A DNA stretch of 64,000 nucleotides from Aedes albopictus (taxonomy: Eukaryota > Arthropoda > Insecta > Diptera > Culicidae). Below, piece by piece: positions 43,262 to 54,074 of this stretch. Location: positions 480,742,252 through 480,806,251 of the forward strand of contig NC_085137.1 of NCBI RefSeq assembly GCF_035046485.1. The letters run 5' to 3'. Each line of letters opens with the position of its first letter. Within the stretch, counting starts at the first letter, position 1. Below the pieces are notes generated by a model that did no database searches, was not told the DNA's origin, and saw only the letters and a program-made list of their open reading frames with translations. Made by a program: the position numbers and the translations under genes.

Positions 43262-43680
43262 TCATACTCTACAACCGATTTTGGAAATACGCAGCACCTT
43301 CCGTTCGAAAACTCCAAGGGCGCGTTGGTACTCTGCACGTAGGGTCCATGCCGGTTTAACGAGCGTTTTGTAGATAGTTAACTTCGTGTGAAAGCGAACT
43401 TTATTCGATCGAAGAATTCTGTGGAGCCCAAAGCAAGCTCGCTTTCCTACCACAATGCGTGTCTGAATTTCTCGTTGTCGGCGGTCACCAGTGAACCCAA
43501 AGTACACGAATTCTTCAACTGCCTTGATTTCATCACCGTCGATATAAATTCGGGGTGTCGGGCGCGGTGATTCCTCCCTGGAGCCCTTTTCCATCATGTA
43601 CTTTGTCTTCGACACATTAAGGTGATTATCACGTGTCGGTCTTGGGAAGAACATATATCGATACAACTTTTGTAGATATA
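43262..43680 (-). pseudogene. RTE-clade LINE C-terminal fragment
   Basis: The minus-strand frame includes LNVSKTKYMMEKGSREE, then PRIYIDGDEIKAVEEFVYFG, then SNKVRFHTKLTIYKTLVKP and WTLRAEYQRALGVFERKVLR. This is the post-catalytic region of RTE-type elements found in Aedes. There appears to be a small internal deletion between LVKP and WTLRAE. It lacks endonuclease and catalytic blocks. Same broad family as 43-567. Confidence 0.82.
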
Positions 43681-43771
43681 GTAGGACTGAATTCCAAGGA
43701 GTTTGGAGACCTTAAAAGTGTTCATGGTGTGTTTTTCATGTATTTAAGGCATAAGCCCTACGAATAGGAGC

Positions 43772-44191
43772 CAGGCTTGATAATCCTCCTCGAAATCAAA
43801 AGAGTTTTGCAACATGCTCTAGAGCGGTGTTTTGCTTTTGCCTCGTCGCGAGGGAGCGAACGCACCCCAAACAGAGAGGCAATAAAAACTGAGCGAGGAA
43901 GAGGGGAACGAAAAAAGAGCCGATGATTATTTCGGGTTTTTGAGTGCGATTTTCGCCTCGAGAGTCTTTCTTTGTATGGGAGTGGAACTCGCGAGAGCTT
44001 TTTGAGTGTGAGTGGACGTGAGAAACACAACAAGAAATTATGAGTGTTGGACGAACTCCTCGCTGCGCGGCAAGCTCGCGCTCGGTGCTGTTGAGGATTT
44101 GCGTTGTGATTTCTGAGTTTTATTTTCACTCCTCAGAAAATCGCCAAAATCGCTTCCTCATTTTCTCGCGAGGGAGTTTCTGTCAAGCCTG
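43772..44191. mobile_element. 420-bp hAT-like MITE
   Basis: The ends are CAGGCTTGA and TCAAGCCTG. Subterminal CCTCCTCG/CTCGCGAGGGAG words mirror each other. Perfect 8-bp duplications ATAGGAGC lie at 43764-43771 and 44192-44199. CAGG ends and 8-bp targets fit hAT. The interior has GAGCGAGGAAGAG-type and TCGCGAG words. The 123-residue minus frame is not convincing. Confidence 0.82.
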
Positions 44192-44199
44192 ATAGGAGC

Positions 44200-44762
44200 A
44201 AGACATTATAAAATTAACATATATTTGGTCACCTGTTTATATGGAGCTGCCCCATAGTGCGTTGAAGTGAATTTATATCAAACACACAGTTGTTAGAGTC
44301 CAGGTTAGAGTTAGGCGACCTTTCTGCAACGGAGCTTATACAAGTTTTAGTCGTTTTCAACCTACTAGGTGTTTTTTTTTAAGTCAATGCAGAGTATAAA
44401 CAAAGTTGCGATGAGATGGTAAGAAATGACGGGATCAGACTTTTGCCAAATTCGTATCGCACAGAAAACAGGTATACCTAGGTACCTACGTGAAATGAAG
44501 CTATACTTGGGTTTATTTCTGGCTCCGTGCAAGGCATGCATGTTGTATAACTAAAGGCGTGGTGAAGTTTCACGCTTACAGGCTGTAAGTTACAGTATGC
44601 TGTGTATACTTTAAAAATATGCAGAGCATTTCCAGCTCAACGCAGGAATCGTGTAGCCCCCTTTTCAATTCAAATGAAATTTTGCTCATGTATAAGCCAT
44701 TTCTAGACCAACATGTGAAAAGGGCGGAAAATCATAGTGGCTCAGAAAAAGGTGCTCTTTCG
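44200..44762. other. No supported gene
   Basis: Mixed sequence. GCTCAGAAAAAGGTGCTCTTTC at 44741 resembles 42899-42990, giving the repeat into which the next element inserted. Confidence 0.35.
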
Positions 44763-44764
44763 TA

Positions 44765-45102
44765 CACTGAAAGACGGCTCGCGGTTGAAATTACTACTCT
44801 GAGGGTCAATTTGATAAATACACAACGCCACTAAATTTGTGCAGACTGAGTTTCGATTCAATTCAACAGGTTAATGTTATCGGACCCAATTTGCAATTAA
44901 AAATGTTTCCGTTGGCAACCGCACTCGATCCAAAAACCTTGAGATCACCAGGCTCGCACGCTACTACTCAGCTATCGAACCGGCTGAAATGGAAGGAAAC
45001 AAAACGCACACAAGAAGCATTTGCTGGTCGATAATCACGTTTTGCCGTGGTAAATTTAAAAACAGTTTTATGTTGGTCTTTACCGCAAGCCGTCTTTCAG
45101 TG
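44765..45102 (-). mobile_element. tRNA-bearing TA-type MITE, copy 2 (intact)
   Basis: The ends are CACTGAAAGACGGCTCGC and GCAAGCCGTCTTTCAGTG, with TA on both sides (44763-44764 and 45103-45104). On the minus strand it contains an A-box-like TAGCTGAGTAGTAG and a decayed B-box (GGATCGAGTGC, 44921-44931). At 338 bp it is the uninterrupted form of 20718-21869. No protein coding. Confidence 0.85.
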
Positions 45103-45104
45103 TA

Positions 45105-45397
45105 TAAATCAAAAAATAATTAAATTTTTCAAAACTAAAAAACAAAACAATTGGAGATACGCGAATGAAGGACGGGAGAAGCAGAATTTTGCAATGGTTG
45201 TTACGCCGTTTTTACATGTTGGTCTATGTTTTGCAATTTTCTTTATCTAAATTTAGAAAAAGGGCATATGAAGAAAATGCAATTTTCGTATTCAAAAAAC
45301 TAAAAGAAAAACAACTCGATAAAGGTTAAAGGTATGAATTGAAATGATGCCTTCGCAGATGTTTTAAGATATTTAAAAGACTGTTAGAAAAAAAATA
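45105..45397. other. No recognisable feature
   Basis: AT-rich spacer. Confidence 0.35.
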
Positions 45398-46319
45398 CAG
45401 GGGATACTCAAAATAACTGGGACAGGTAAAATTTTCACTTTTTAAAAAATGTTCAACTCGCTGTAACTTTTCGAAAAGGGCATCAAGTATTTTCAAATTT
45501 TTTACTGTAAATTCATCAACTAGTTGTGTATCAGTGGTCAAAATTTGGAAAAGGTCGGACCATTCTACACAAAGTTATAAAGATTCTAGAAAAAAGTATA
45601 ATTATTCGATAGCCAACTTTGAGCTGTTATATCTCCGGATTCAATGAACCGAATGCAATGAAATTTTGATCATTTATGACTCATATAATGAACTTTGAAA
45701 AACAGTTTACTCAATTTAAAATTATGAATAAGAAAAAAAGTTATGGCGGTTAGAATAAAAGTATGTTTTTTAGTAAATTTATCTATTTTTCATATGCATC
45801 TCATTACTTTTTCAATTTAATGCCGAGTATTTTGTTACTTCCTTTCAAAACATATTCATATTGAAGTCAATTAGAGGGAATTTAAATGAACTATAATTAT
45901 TATCTCGAATTTTGAAACGATGATGAAGTTTTGGATAAATTGGTGGTATATTAGAAAAATAATCCAATCGTAATAATTTACTTTCGTGTAAAGAATTTTA
46001 AGTTTAGTCAAATGTTTTTATTAGCTCATTATATAAGTCATAAATGATCAAAATTTCATTGCATTCGGTTCATTGAATCCGGAGATATAACAGCTCAAAG
46101 TTGGCTATCGGTAAATTATACCTTTTTTCTAGAATCTTTATAACTTCGTGTAGAATGGCTCTATCTTTTCCAAATTTTGGCCACTGATACACAACAAGTT
46201 GATGAACTTACAGTAAAAATTTGAGAATATTTGATGCATTTTTCGAAAAGTTACAGCGAGTTGAACATTTTTAGAAAAGTGAAAATTTTACCTATCCCAG
46301 TTATTTTGAGTATCCCCTG
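45398..46319. mobile_element. 922-bp TA-flanked foldback element
   Basis: CAGGGGATACTCAAAATAAC on the left and its exact inverse on the right are flanked by TA (45396-45397 and 46320-46321). Inverted similarity extends for about 300 bp per arm, through AACTCGCTGTAACTTTTCGA and CTCCGGATTCAATGAACC. CAGGG ends and TA fit mariner/Tc1. Non-autonomous. Confidence 0.88.
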
Positions 46320-46321
46320 TA

Positions 46322-46474
46322 CACTGTAGGTAACATTCACGGCTTATCTACATCAATGTCATATAATTTTGTTTATCCAAAAACCTTGAACATTGATTTT
46401 GTTTTATTTTTTTTCTGTTGAAAGCCTCCAAATTTACCACAAACCCTAAGATGGTGAAAAACTTTTAAAAATAA
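46322..46474. other. No recognisable feature
   Basis: AT-rich spacer. Confidence 0.35.
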
Positions 46475-47135
46475 AAAAATATAGATTTCAGGGGGTTCCC
46501 GGATGTTTCAGGGGGCTTTTAGGGGCGTTTCTGAATATATTCAGCTATAGCTTCAAGGAAATGCGGGGCGTTTGAGGGAGGTTTTAGAGGCGTTTAAGGA
46601 GGTATCAGGTGTTCCTGTGGGCAACAAGATGTTTCGCGGGGACTTTTAGGAGCGGTTCAATGTGTTTCAAAAGCGTTTCAAAGGGTTACAGGACGTTTCA
46701 GGAAGTTTCTGGTGCATTTCAGGTACTTTCAGGGGGATTCGGAGGGATTCAGGATGTTTCAGATGGGATTTTAGGGGCGTTTCAATCTTGCTGAAATCCT
46801 GTCGGACCCCCTGTAACACACCTGAGACCCTCTAAAACCCCCAAAAACGCATCTGCAATGCCTCTATAACGTCTCTGAAATCCGCCGAAAATCCCGATAG
46901 GCTTCTTCAAAAGCCTCCGTAATCCCCCCAAAGCCCCCTTAAGATCCCATGTAACGCACTTGAATATCACCGAAAACCTCGAAAAATTCTAAGTAGCGTC
47001 TCTGTAGCGTTTCAGAAAGCCGCCGAAAATCCTCTGAAAGTTCCTGAAATGCTTCCAAACCCCCCTAAAACCGCCCCGAATCACATGTAACGCTCCTGAA
47101 ACTCCTGAAGATGCCTATGAGACGTCTCGGAAACC
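46475..47135. repeat. TTTCAGGGG array that flips orientation
   Basis: From 46475 to about 46795 the phrases are G-rich (TTTCAGGGGG, GGGGCGTTTC). From about 46796 to 47135 they are C-rich (CCCCCTAAAACC, CTGAAATCC, CCTCTGAAAG). The array thus forms a head-to-head inverted pair of about 320 bp each. Confidence 0.75.
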
Positions 47136-47700
47136 CGCTAAAAATCGTGGTGGTTAATTTAACATTAGTTCCTATGGGGAAGTATTCTATTACATGTCCA
47201 TAGTAGTAATTCCCAACCCAAACATTTCACTGGGGATCGTAGTGCTTTGTAGAGCATTATTGCTTGTTCAGTTTACTTCTCCGATTTACAGACCCCCTCC
47301 CCCCTAATCGATGGTCATCATATTTGAATGATCCCTAACATGGATAGCGTTGGCATCAACGGTCATGCGCCTCCATGTGTTTCTTGATCTCTTTGGAAAC
47401 TGCGACTAATAACAAAATCAACATAAAACTTTGATTGCAAGCAAGAAAAACCGGAAGTTGCTAATTTCCATTGGGAAATCAAAAGATTTTCCATGCGTTT
47501 GCCTGCCTTGATATCCAGAAGGATGTTTTATGCAAACATATCTTGGCACCATTCACCTTTAGTAATGATCAAATCACATTTTAAACTGATTTTATAAGTT
47601 GGGCCATTTTACCCCATCAGTGCATTTTGGAGTGCATATATTTGTTTCAGAAAAAGATAAAATTGCTTTTTTTTATCTGTATTTATCGAGATTTCTAGAC
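47136..47700. repeat. Second copy of the 19.1 kb repeat family
   Basis: CATGCGCCTCCATGTGTTTC, TAATGATCAAATCACATT and GTTGGGCCATTTTACCCC match 19495-19610 in order. A CCCCCTCCCCCCTAATCG tract lies at 47293. Confidence 0.5.
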
Positions 47701-47711
47701 CCCCTTGGAAC

Positions 47712-47790
47712 CCCAGGCTTTACTGGGATTCGATCCCAGGTCCTCGGCGTGATAGTCAAGTGTTTTAACCATCAACGCCAAATCCGCCCC
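47712..47790 (-). other. tRNA-like sequence
   Basis: On the minus strand: GGCGTTGATGG as A-box region and GGGATCGAATCCCAG (47723-47737) as a paired T-arm with B-box. GGGG/CCCC-type ends partially pair. No body or tail of a known SINE is obvious; treat as a tRNA-derived remnant. Confidence 0.5.
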
Positions 47791-47799
47791 ATAATTGCT

Positions 47800-48364
47800 T
47801 TATTTTGATTGATGTCGTTTCAACTAGAGTTGAACTTCCATCAAAAATCTACATTAAAGTGGCCCAAAAACAGCCTTTCGGTGGCCCAAAATGGATAGTA
47901 GGATGGTCCATATTTAGTATTCGAGTGTTCCAAAACGATCGCATTATTATGGTGAACCAATTGGACCACCATGAGGGTGGGCACGTAGATTTTTTTTCGG
48001 TCATATCAGGCCACCCCCTCCCCCCTCGTAGACTTTTGTTCGTACAAAATTTTCGAAATTTGTATGGAGCGTAGACTTTGGCCAGAAAAAAAATCTCATA
48101 AACTTGCATCGCCCCTCGTATTCGTATGCTACTAAAAGCTTTGCGCTGAGTTGTCATATATTTTTTAGGTTCTTTACCTGGACAGTACACCTTTATAATT
48201 ATAACAGTAGATAACAGTTAGTTTTTATGTTCTATAAATAAATTAACTCTCCAACGCCCAGTGTCACCTCTAGGTGACACCTGATTTGTTTTGATTGTTA
48301 AAATTCAAATCCTTGATCAAATCTTTTGCAACTGGTTTTAAATGAAGCTATACTAGTCTATTTT
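47800..48364. other. No supported gene
   Basis: The 89- and 113-residue frames overlap on opposite strands. CCACCCCCTCCCCCCTCG at 48011 is MITE-like. TTAACTCTCCAACGCCCAG with the TGTCACCTCTAGGTGACA palindrome (48243-48280) matches the inverse of 53808-53830, a dispersed repeat end. Confidence 0.4.
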
Positions 48365-48999
48365 GATTTTTGGCAGAAGTGGTCCAGGTCAATCCGGAGT
48401 GGCCACCGGGAATCGACTAGAAGCAGAATAAGGCAATTTTCTATAACCTTTCATAACACAAAGACGAAATAACATTATGATTCAAACTAAGCGTCATTTA
48501 TATTGACTTTAGATGTGCTTCAAGTTTATCTGGTGTAGTTGAAAGTTTTTTACAGTATGTTCTCAATAATCCGATTTTATCAGTTTTGGAAAATTTTCGT
48601 TAATTAAATTTACTGAGCAAAATATTTAAACTGTTTCAAAATATTGACTGCAGGAAGCGATGCATATTGAATATAGGATGTATAGAAAAATCATAAATGG
48701 CCACTGCCGCTATGGTTCTGGTACCTGGAACCGATTCCAGGAGCCCCCAAATAGTACCTAACGTGTTTTCAGTCAAACAGCAGTGATTATATTCAATTGT
48801 TAAGTGCAAAAAAGCCAAAACAATTTTATTTCGTTGCTAATAAGCTAGGTCAGTGCAAGAATACACCATGGATCAGCATAGTCAGTAACATGGCCAATAT
48901 GATACCCGCCGGAAGATCCGGAACATCCGTAAAAGTGGTCAATTGACAAAAAATGTAATAGAGCGTCACGATTTTTTCTAAACTGATTTGTTTCAATAA

Positions 49000-49756
49000 C
49001 ACAGCGCAACATTTTTTTGTCTCAAGAACAAACTTATGTGTCTCCGACAGATTTTGGGCCGCTGAATCCGAATCTGAGCTCAGATTTGCTCCAGCACGTC
49101 ACAATTTTGAGCTATACCTCAATTTATAAGGCAAAATATGCGATTTTGGGCTTTTTTGATTGCATGCCATTAAGCATGGAAATATTTTTTTTTAAAGCAA
49201 TCAAAGGGTAAAATGGTAAATTAACATCTAAATTAACGACTTAGGCCGTTCGCAATGCTGTTTTATTTTGTATGGCGAGTTTTAAAAATTTTAAAACTCG
49301 CCATACAAAATAAAACAGCATTGCGAACGGTCTTATGCAAAATATTTCGTTTTACCAAATCAAATATTATACTTTTAAGTGATTTATGTTAGGTACAATA
49401 TTTCCCATACAAGTCATCCTCCAAAAATTGCATGCAAGTTTACTTATTAACATAAAATGCTTAAATCTATCAAATTTGATTCGGTAAAACGAAATATTTT
49501 GCATCAGTCGTTAATTTAGATGTTAATTGACCTTTTTTCCCTTTGATAGCTTAAAAAATATATTTCCATGCCTAATGGCATGCAATCAAAAAAGCCGAAA
49601 ATCGCATATTTTGCCCTATTAATTGAGGTGTAGCTCAAAATTGTGACGTGCTGGAGCAAATCTGAGCTCAGATTCGGATTCAGTGGCCCAAAATCTGTCG
49701 GAGACACATAAGTTTGCTCTTGAGACAGACCAATAGTTAATTTTTGTTGCGCTGTG
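49000..49756. mobile_element. Tourist/Harbinger-like foldback, copy 1
   Basis: The ends CACAGCGCAAC/GTTGCGCTGTG are flanked by TAA on both sides (48997-48999 and 49757-49759). The arms (about 260 bp) include AACTTATGTGTCTCCGACAG and GCTCCAGCACGTCACAATTT and their inverses. Compared with the copy at 60534-61161 it carries an extra 89-bp hairpin at 49244-49332. No transposase. Confidence 0.9.
49244..49332. mobile_element. 89-bp perfect hairpin MITE nested in copy 1
   Basis: GGCCGTTCGCAATGCTG to the centre GAGTTTTAAAA and its inverse form a near-perfect 42-bp stem with almost no loop. TTA flanks both sides (49241-49243, 49333-49335). The sister copy at 60534-61161 lacks it and reads ACGACTCATGCAAAATA across the site, so the insertion and 3-bp duplication are proven within the window. 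It is a candidate small-RNA hairpin if transcribed. Confidence 0.9.
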
Positions 49757-50643
49757 TAACCTAAGGATGAAATCATGTTTGCGACTGGTTTGTAAGCCTG
49801 TGTGGCCACTGAATTGGCCTTCGGGATACCCGGAACATCCGTAAAAATGGCCAAACCATTAAAATTGTGCTACAGTGTCGCAGTGTTTTCCAAGCTCGTT
49901 TGTTTTAGCAACCAAAAGTTGAAATCTATATAATGACTGATTCAAAATACGGAGTGGCCACTGGATGGACCTTCGGGTTATCTGAAACATCCGTAAAAGG
50001 GTCAACTCATAAAAATTGTGCTAGGTCGTTGCAGTTTTTTTTTCCAAAGTCATTTGTTCCAGCAATCTAAGAATATTGCGATTAGTTAGTAACTCAGAGT
50101 GACCACTGGATGGGCCTTTTGGGTATCCGAAACATCCGTAAAAGTGGACGATTCATGAAAACTGTGCTAGATTGAAATTGTGCTAGATTGTCGCGATTTT
50201 TTTACCGAACTCATCTGTTTCAGCAATTTAAGATTGAAATCAATATTACTTCTGATTTATAAATCGAAAAGACCACTGGTTGAACCATCGGTTTATCTAG
50301 AAAATTCGTAAAAGTGGTCAATTCATAAAAAAAAATATGCTAGAGTGGCACGATTTTTGCTGGTTTTGAAGACCCCCTACCCCCTCCGTAACGCTTTTTT
50401 GTATGAAAGTCCTATGGATGAAATTATGACTGTGATGGCTTAATAAGTCAGAGGACCCATTTGATGGACCCTTGGGGTATCTGAAACATCCGTAGAAGTG
50501 GTCAATTCATGAAAATTGTCCTAGAGCGTCGCGACTTTTTCCAAACATATTTGTTTCAATAATCTAAGAATAAAATCACTTTTGTGAGAATTTTGTAAAT
50601 CAAAGTGGCCACTGGATGGACCTTTGGGTTATCCGGAACATAA

Positions 50644-51389
50644 GCATTAGCATTAGCATTAAGCGAGTCGCACAAATTCGTAGGTGTTACAGTCCTAGAC
50701 CGCTGTTATGAGGGTTGCCCCCTTCCCGACCGAACCAAAGCACAAAGATTTGGGACTAATCTCTGACTCTTAGACAAGACTGACGCAATCCTCCTATTAT
50801 CGAGCACTATCCTGGCCACGTCCTTGCGACTGCTGAGGAATGGGAAAGGATGGTTAGTTTTGGACACCTATGAAAAATGTAGACAACTCTACGATCTCTC
50901 AGGCCTGAATGTCACGGGAATTTGGGTGTTGTTAGTGAAAGGGTAAACTCCAAAGGATACGCTTGGTCACCGTTCAGGCACACCATTGTTAGACTGCTTC
51001 GAATCAGTTGTCTGCCAATTCATCCTGTTTTTCTCGTCATCTTGATGGTATTTGGTTGAATTACTAGATTCTTCGGTTGGTAATCTGAAATGTAAAATAA
51101 TATTAACATCGTACGTCAAATAAGCTACATATTAGTGATACGCTCGCCACAGTTACATATTTTTGTAATATGATTTATATCATACGATAAATTTACCTGA
51201 ATCCTGCTGAAATAAAATATTAATTAGCAGTACACTAAAACAAAATAAACTACAAAACACAAAAAATAGTTAATCAAGCTTTGATCTTGGAATATTTATA
51301 AATACGGTAAATATCAAGATCAAAATTTGATTTGATAGATCTTACACCGCAACGCACCATTCTAAGGTGATCTACCCACGTTACGGGTT
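50644..51389 (-). mobile_element. 746-bp retroposon, minus strand, 22-bp duplications
   Basis: Direct repeats of 22 bp starting ACCTTTGGGTTATCC lie at 50622-50643 and 51390-51411. Just inside the left one is a tandem AGCATT/TAGCATT tail, the 3' end in minus sense. The body has CTGGCCACGTCCTTGCGACT and GGAATTTGGGTGTTGTTAG, relating it to 15150-17244 and 22990-23040. The 5' part (51030-51389) contains AT-rich sequence with no coding region. Confidence 0.8.
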
Positions 51390-51700
51390 ACCTTTGGGTT
51401 ATCCGGAACATCCGTAAAAATAGTTCATATATGAAAATTGTGCTAGAGCGCTACGATATTTTCCAAACTCATTTATTTTAGTAATCTAAGGAAGGAAACA
51501 ATGTTCCGTCTGATTTATTAGTGACCCCTGAGGCTTATATATGAGTAGGTGGAACATTCATAAACATTTAAAAAACGATCAAAAGCACATTTGAATTCTT
51601 ACTTGGTGGGTGTTTCGACTCATAAACCTGTGACCACTGTACTTGTTTGGTCCTCAGAGAATTCAGAATATCCGTAAACATGGGTAATTCATTAATAAAT

Positions 51701-51940
51701 AACTAGAATGTCCTGATTCTTTTCAAATTGATTTGATCCAACAATTCACACTATGACGAGTACATAATCGATCAGATAGTCGTATAGTTGAATTACTGGC
51801 AAACCCATGGGCATTATCAGTTACTTTTTGTTCATTTCATAGAAGAAGGAACATCTTTCACGTGACAAAGGCTTTGACAGTTTTCATCATTATTTTTATT
51901 TCAACGATCAATCTCCCACCAATTCGAAACTAAGTTCGGG
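51701..51940. other. No recognisable feature
   Basis: Transition out of the ~150-bp satellite. Confidence 0.35.
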
Positions 51941-52131
51941 GCCTCGTAGTCGTGAGGCTAGTGTCAGCAAGCCTTTAGTCGCATCGTGCTGAGGAGCATG
52001 GTTTCGATTCCGGCCGCAGCCGTAGGAAAAGATTTCGGCTGTGCCACTGGGCATTGCAAGTTAGTTCGTTGTCTAGTATCGTGCTTCTTTCAAAGATTGA
52101 ATAACTCACTGGAAGCATTAATCGTGTCCGT
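51941..52131 (+). mobile_element. tRNA-derived SINE, copy 3
   Basis: GCCTCGTAGTCGTGAGGCTA as head, GGTTTCGATTCC as B-box, then AGGAAAAGATTTCGGCTGTG, GTCTAGTATCGTGCTTCTTT and the end AATCGTGTCCG. Same family as 35171-35366. Confidence 0.72.
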
Positions 52132-52630
52132 ATTTTTTTTTATGTACGTTACTGTTCTGACTAACTGGATAAAAATTTAACTAGCTGAAGTCTAAAAATT
52201 TAAACAATTAAATTTTAAATACACCCACAATTATGGGTCGGTTCCATTTGAATAGCATGGCGAACTGACTGACTAATTATTGTTACAGAGTGACCCATAA
52301 TTTTGCAATGACTGTTGTAGGTATCCGTTATAACGAACCGCATAAGCATAATTTCTGATTCATGGTATTTTTTTAGCTTTTATTTTTTATCAAATTTATT
52401 CGTCATCATACAAGGAACAAATTTGCCGAGAACACCATAATGATAAGACAAAACAATTTTTTGCTTTTGTTTTTTTTTTTTGTATTGATTTTAATTGTCA
52501 AAATTCAACCTAACTGTGATTTTTGCATCAATGGTTAACATCGAAATTTTTCAATAGTTTTTGAAGATTAAAATGTGGAATCTAAAGTTGACCTATGCTG
52601 TGGGCCTATGTTACGAGAGAACGGAGCATA
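52132..52630. other. No recognisable feature
   Basis: AT-rich DNA with no supported gene. Confidence 0.35.
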
Positions 52631-52637
52631 GTTAAAT

Positions 52638-52685
52638 CCTTGAGAAAGGCACAATATAGTGACCGAAACGTCGGATGAAGACTTA
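52638..52685 (+). repeat. Hammerhead-like motif copy
   Basis: CCTTGAGAAAGGCACAATAT is followed by AGTGACCGAAACGTCGGATG. GAAACGTC is intact and the CTGANGA core is degenerate (TTGAGAA). Confidence 0.4.
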
Positions 52686-52809
52686 ACAATCCGTTTTTGA
52701 GTTTTTTTTCCCAAGACTGAAAGCCATAACCTCAAAACAGTTGACCACATAGTTTGTAAGGGAAAACGGCCTTTATGCATTTCTATTGTCCGATACTGTA
52801 GTTATAAGT

Positions 52810-53765
52810 GAAAATATAGTCTTAAGTCGGTTCAAAAGTGTATCGGTCAAACGAACCGGTTCTTCCGATCATTTAGTTTTGTCGCATGAACAATTACAAA
52901 AAAATCCATTAGAGAACTTCATCGTTTCTCATACTAGACAATAGTATATTTTAACCGGTTCATAACTAGATTGGTATTACCAGCCAGTTTGCAGAATAAT
53001 TTAGCTCGTTGATCTATCATTCTTCATTTTTTTTTATTTACACAGCATAAGTGGAACTTTTTTTTTCTTTTCAAAAGCTTATCGGATTAGCGAACCGGTT
53101 TTCCTTATCACTTTTTTGGTCCTATGTTTAATCTTTTTTCTTAAAATAAATCATGAAACTCCAACGGTTATCAAGCGGGACAGCAAAATTATTTTACCGG
53201 TTCATCATTTATTATTTTGATGAACCGGTTCCCAAAATCATGTTTTCTTGTTGAATGGTCAGCCATTTATTATCGTAATACGCAAAATATCACCATAATA
53301 CTAGTGGGATGAAATTCTTGATTTTACCGGTTCAAAAATGAACCGTTTTAGCGAACCGGTTTTTCAAATCATTTATTTTATTATTTTTCTGGAAGGTCAG
53401 CCATCAAAAGTAATAAAACTTCAACTATCGCCAAGCGAGATAATTAAATTATTTTCACCGGTTCAAAAATGAATCGGTTAAACGAACCGGTTCAACAAAT
53501 AATAGATTCACCACTCTTTTATCATCATAATATGTAGAACATCAGCATAATACCAGTTTCACGAAATTATTGGTTTTACCGGTTCAAAAGTGAACCGGTT
53601 GAGAAAACCGGTTCACACAAACACATATTTTATACAAGTGTTCAATCTCCCATGAGAATAAATTATAAAAACTGCACGATTCCTAATCGGGACAAATATT
53701 TTTTACCGGTTCAAAAGTGAACCGGTAAAATGAACCGGTTTGGTGAAATGAATGGTATAATTCAC
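52810..53765 (+). repeat. ~125-bp satellite with ACCGGTTC palindromes, ~8 units
   Basis: ACCGGTTCAAAAGTGAACCG or variants recur near 52828, 52953, 53075, 53200, 53326, 53457, 53577 and 53705, a period of about 120-130 bp. Each unit has at least one self-complementary ACCGGTTC...GAACCGGT hairpin and an AT-rich spacer. Bracketed by the two same-orientation CCGAAA(C/T)GTCGG motifs at 52660 and 53870. Confidence 0.8.
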
Positions 53766-53890
53766 CTCCCACTCAAAAAAAATCTTTTATCTCCATTGGT
53801 TCCTTTTTGGGCGTTGGAGGGTTAATAAATACCTTGAAGAAGGGTGAGTCGAATGGCCGAAATGTCGGATATTCAACTAATAGCACTTGT
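53766..53890 (+). repeat. Repeat end with hammerhead-like motif
   Basis: GGGCGTTGGAGGGTTAATAA is followed by CCTTGAAGAAGGGTGAGTCG and AATGGCCGAAATGTCGGAT. This holds the stem, GAAA and GTC elements with TTGAAGA in place of CTGANGA. Confidence 0.4.
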
Positions 53891-54074
53891 ATTGATTTAC
53901 CGCTAGACTGAACAGCAACCCGAACAGTTGATTTATAGTCGATCAAATAAAATCGTCATAATGGAGTACGCTATTCATCATCAGAAATAGTTAAGATAAT
54001 CTTCCCTTACTTCATCTTAATAATACAACCAGATCCAGGTGTGCAACACTTATTACCCGAATGTCATTGATCTG

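Larger units (their letters stand above)
48365..51700 (+). repeat. ~150-bp satellite, about 8 units, twice interrupted
   Basis: Each unit contains GTGGCCACTGGATGGACC, a GGGTTATCCGGAACATCCGTAAAA-like block, ATTCATGAAAATTGTGCTAG and ACTCATTTGTTTCAGCAATC. CATCCGTA occurs near 48926, 49828, 49988, 50130, 50487, 51406 and variant forms near 50303 and 51670. A Tourist-like MITE (49000-49756) and a retroposon (50644-51389) interrupt it; subtracting them restores 140-160 bp spacing. A CCCCTCCGTAACGC scrap at 50375-50410 lengthens one unit. Confidence 0.78.

Noticed and set aside
43758..44129. 123-residue basic minus-strand frame
   Set aside because: Lies within the hAT-like MITE at 43772-44191; composition reflects CTCGCGAG words rather than a gene.
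48365..51700. CRISPR-like array of regular direct repeats
   Set aside because: Units of ~150 bp are repeated throughout without short-repeat/unique-spacer structure, and the genome is eukaryotic.
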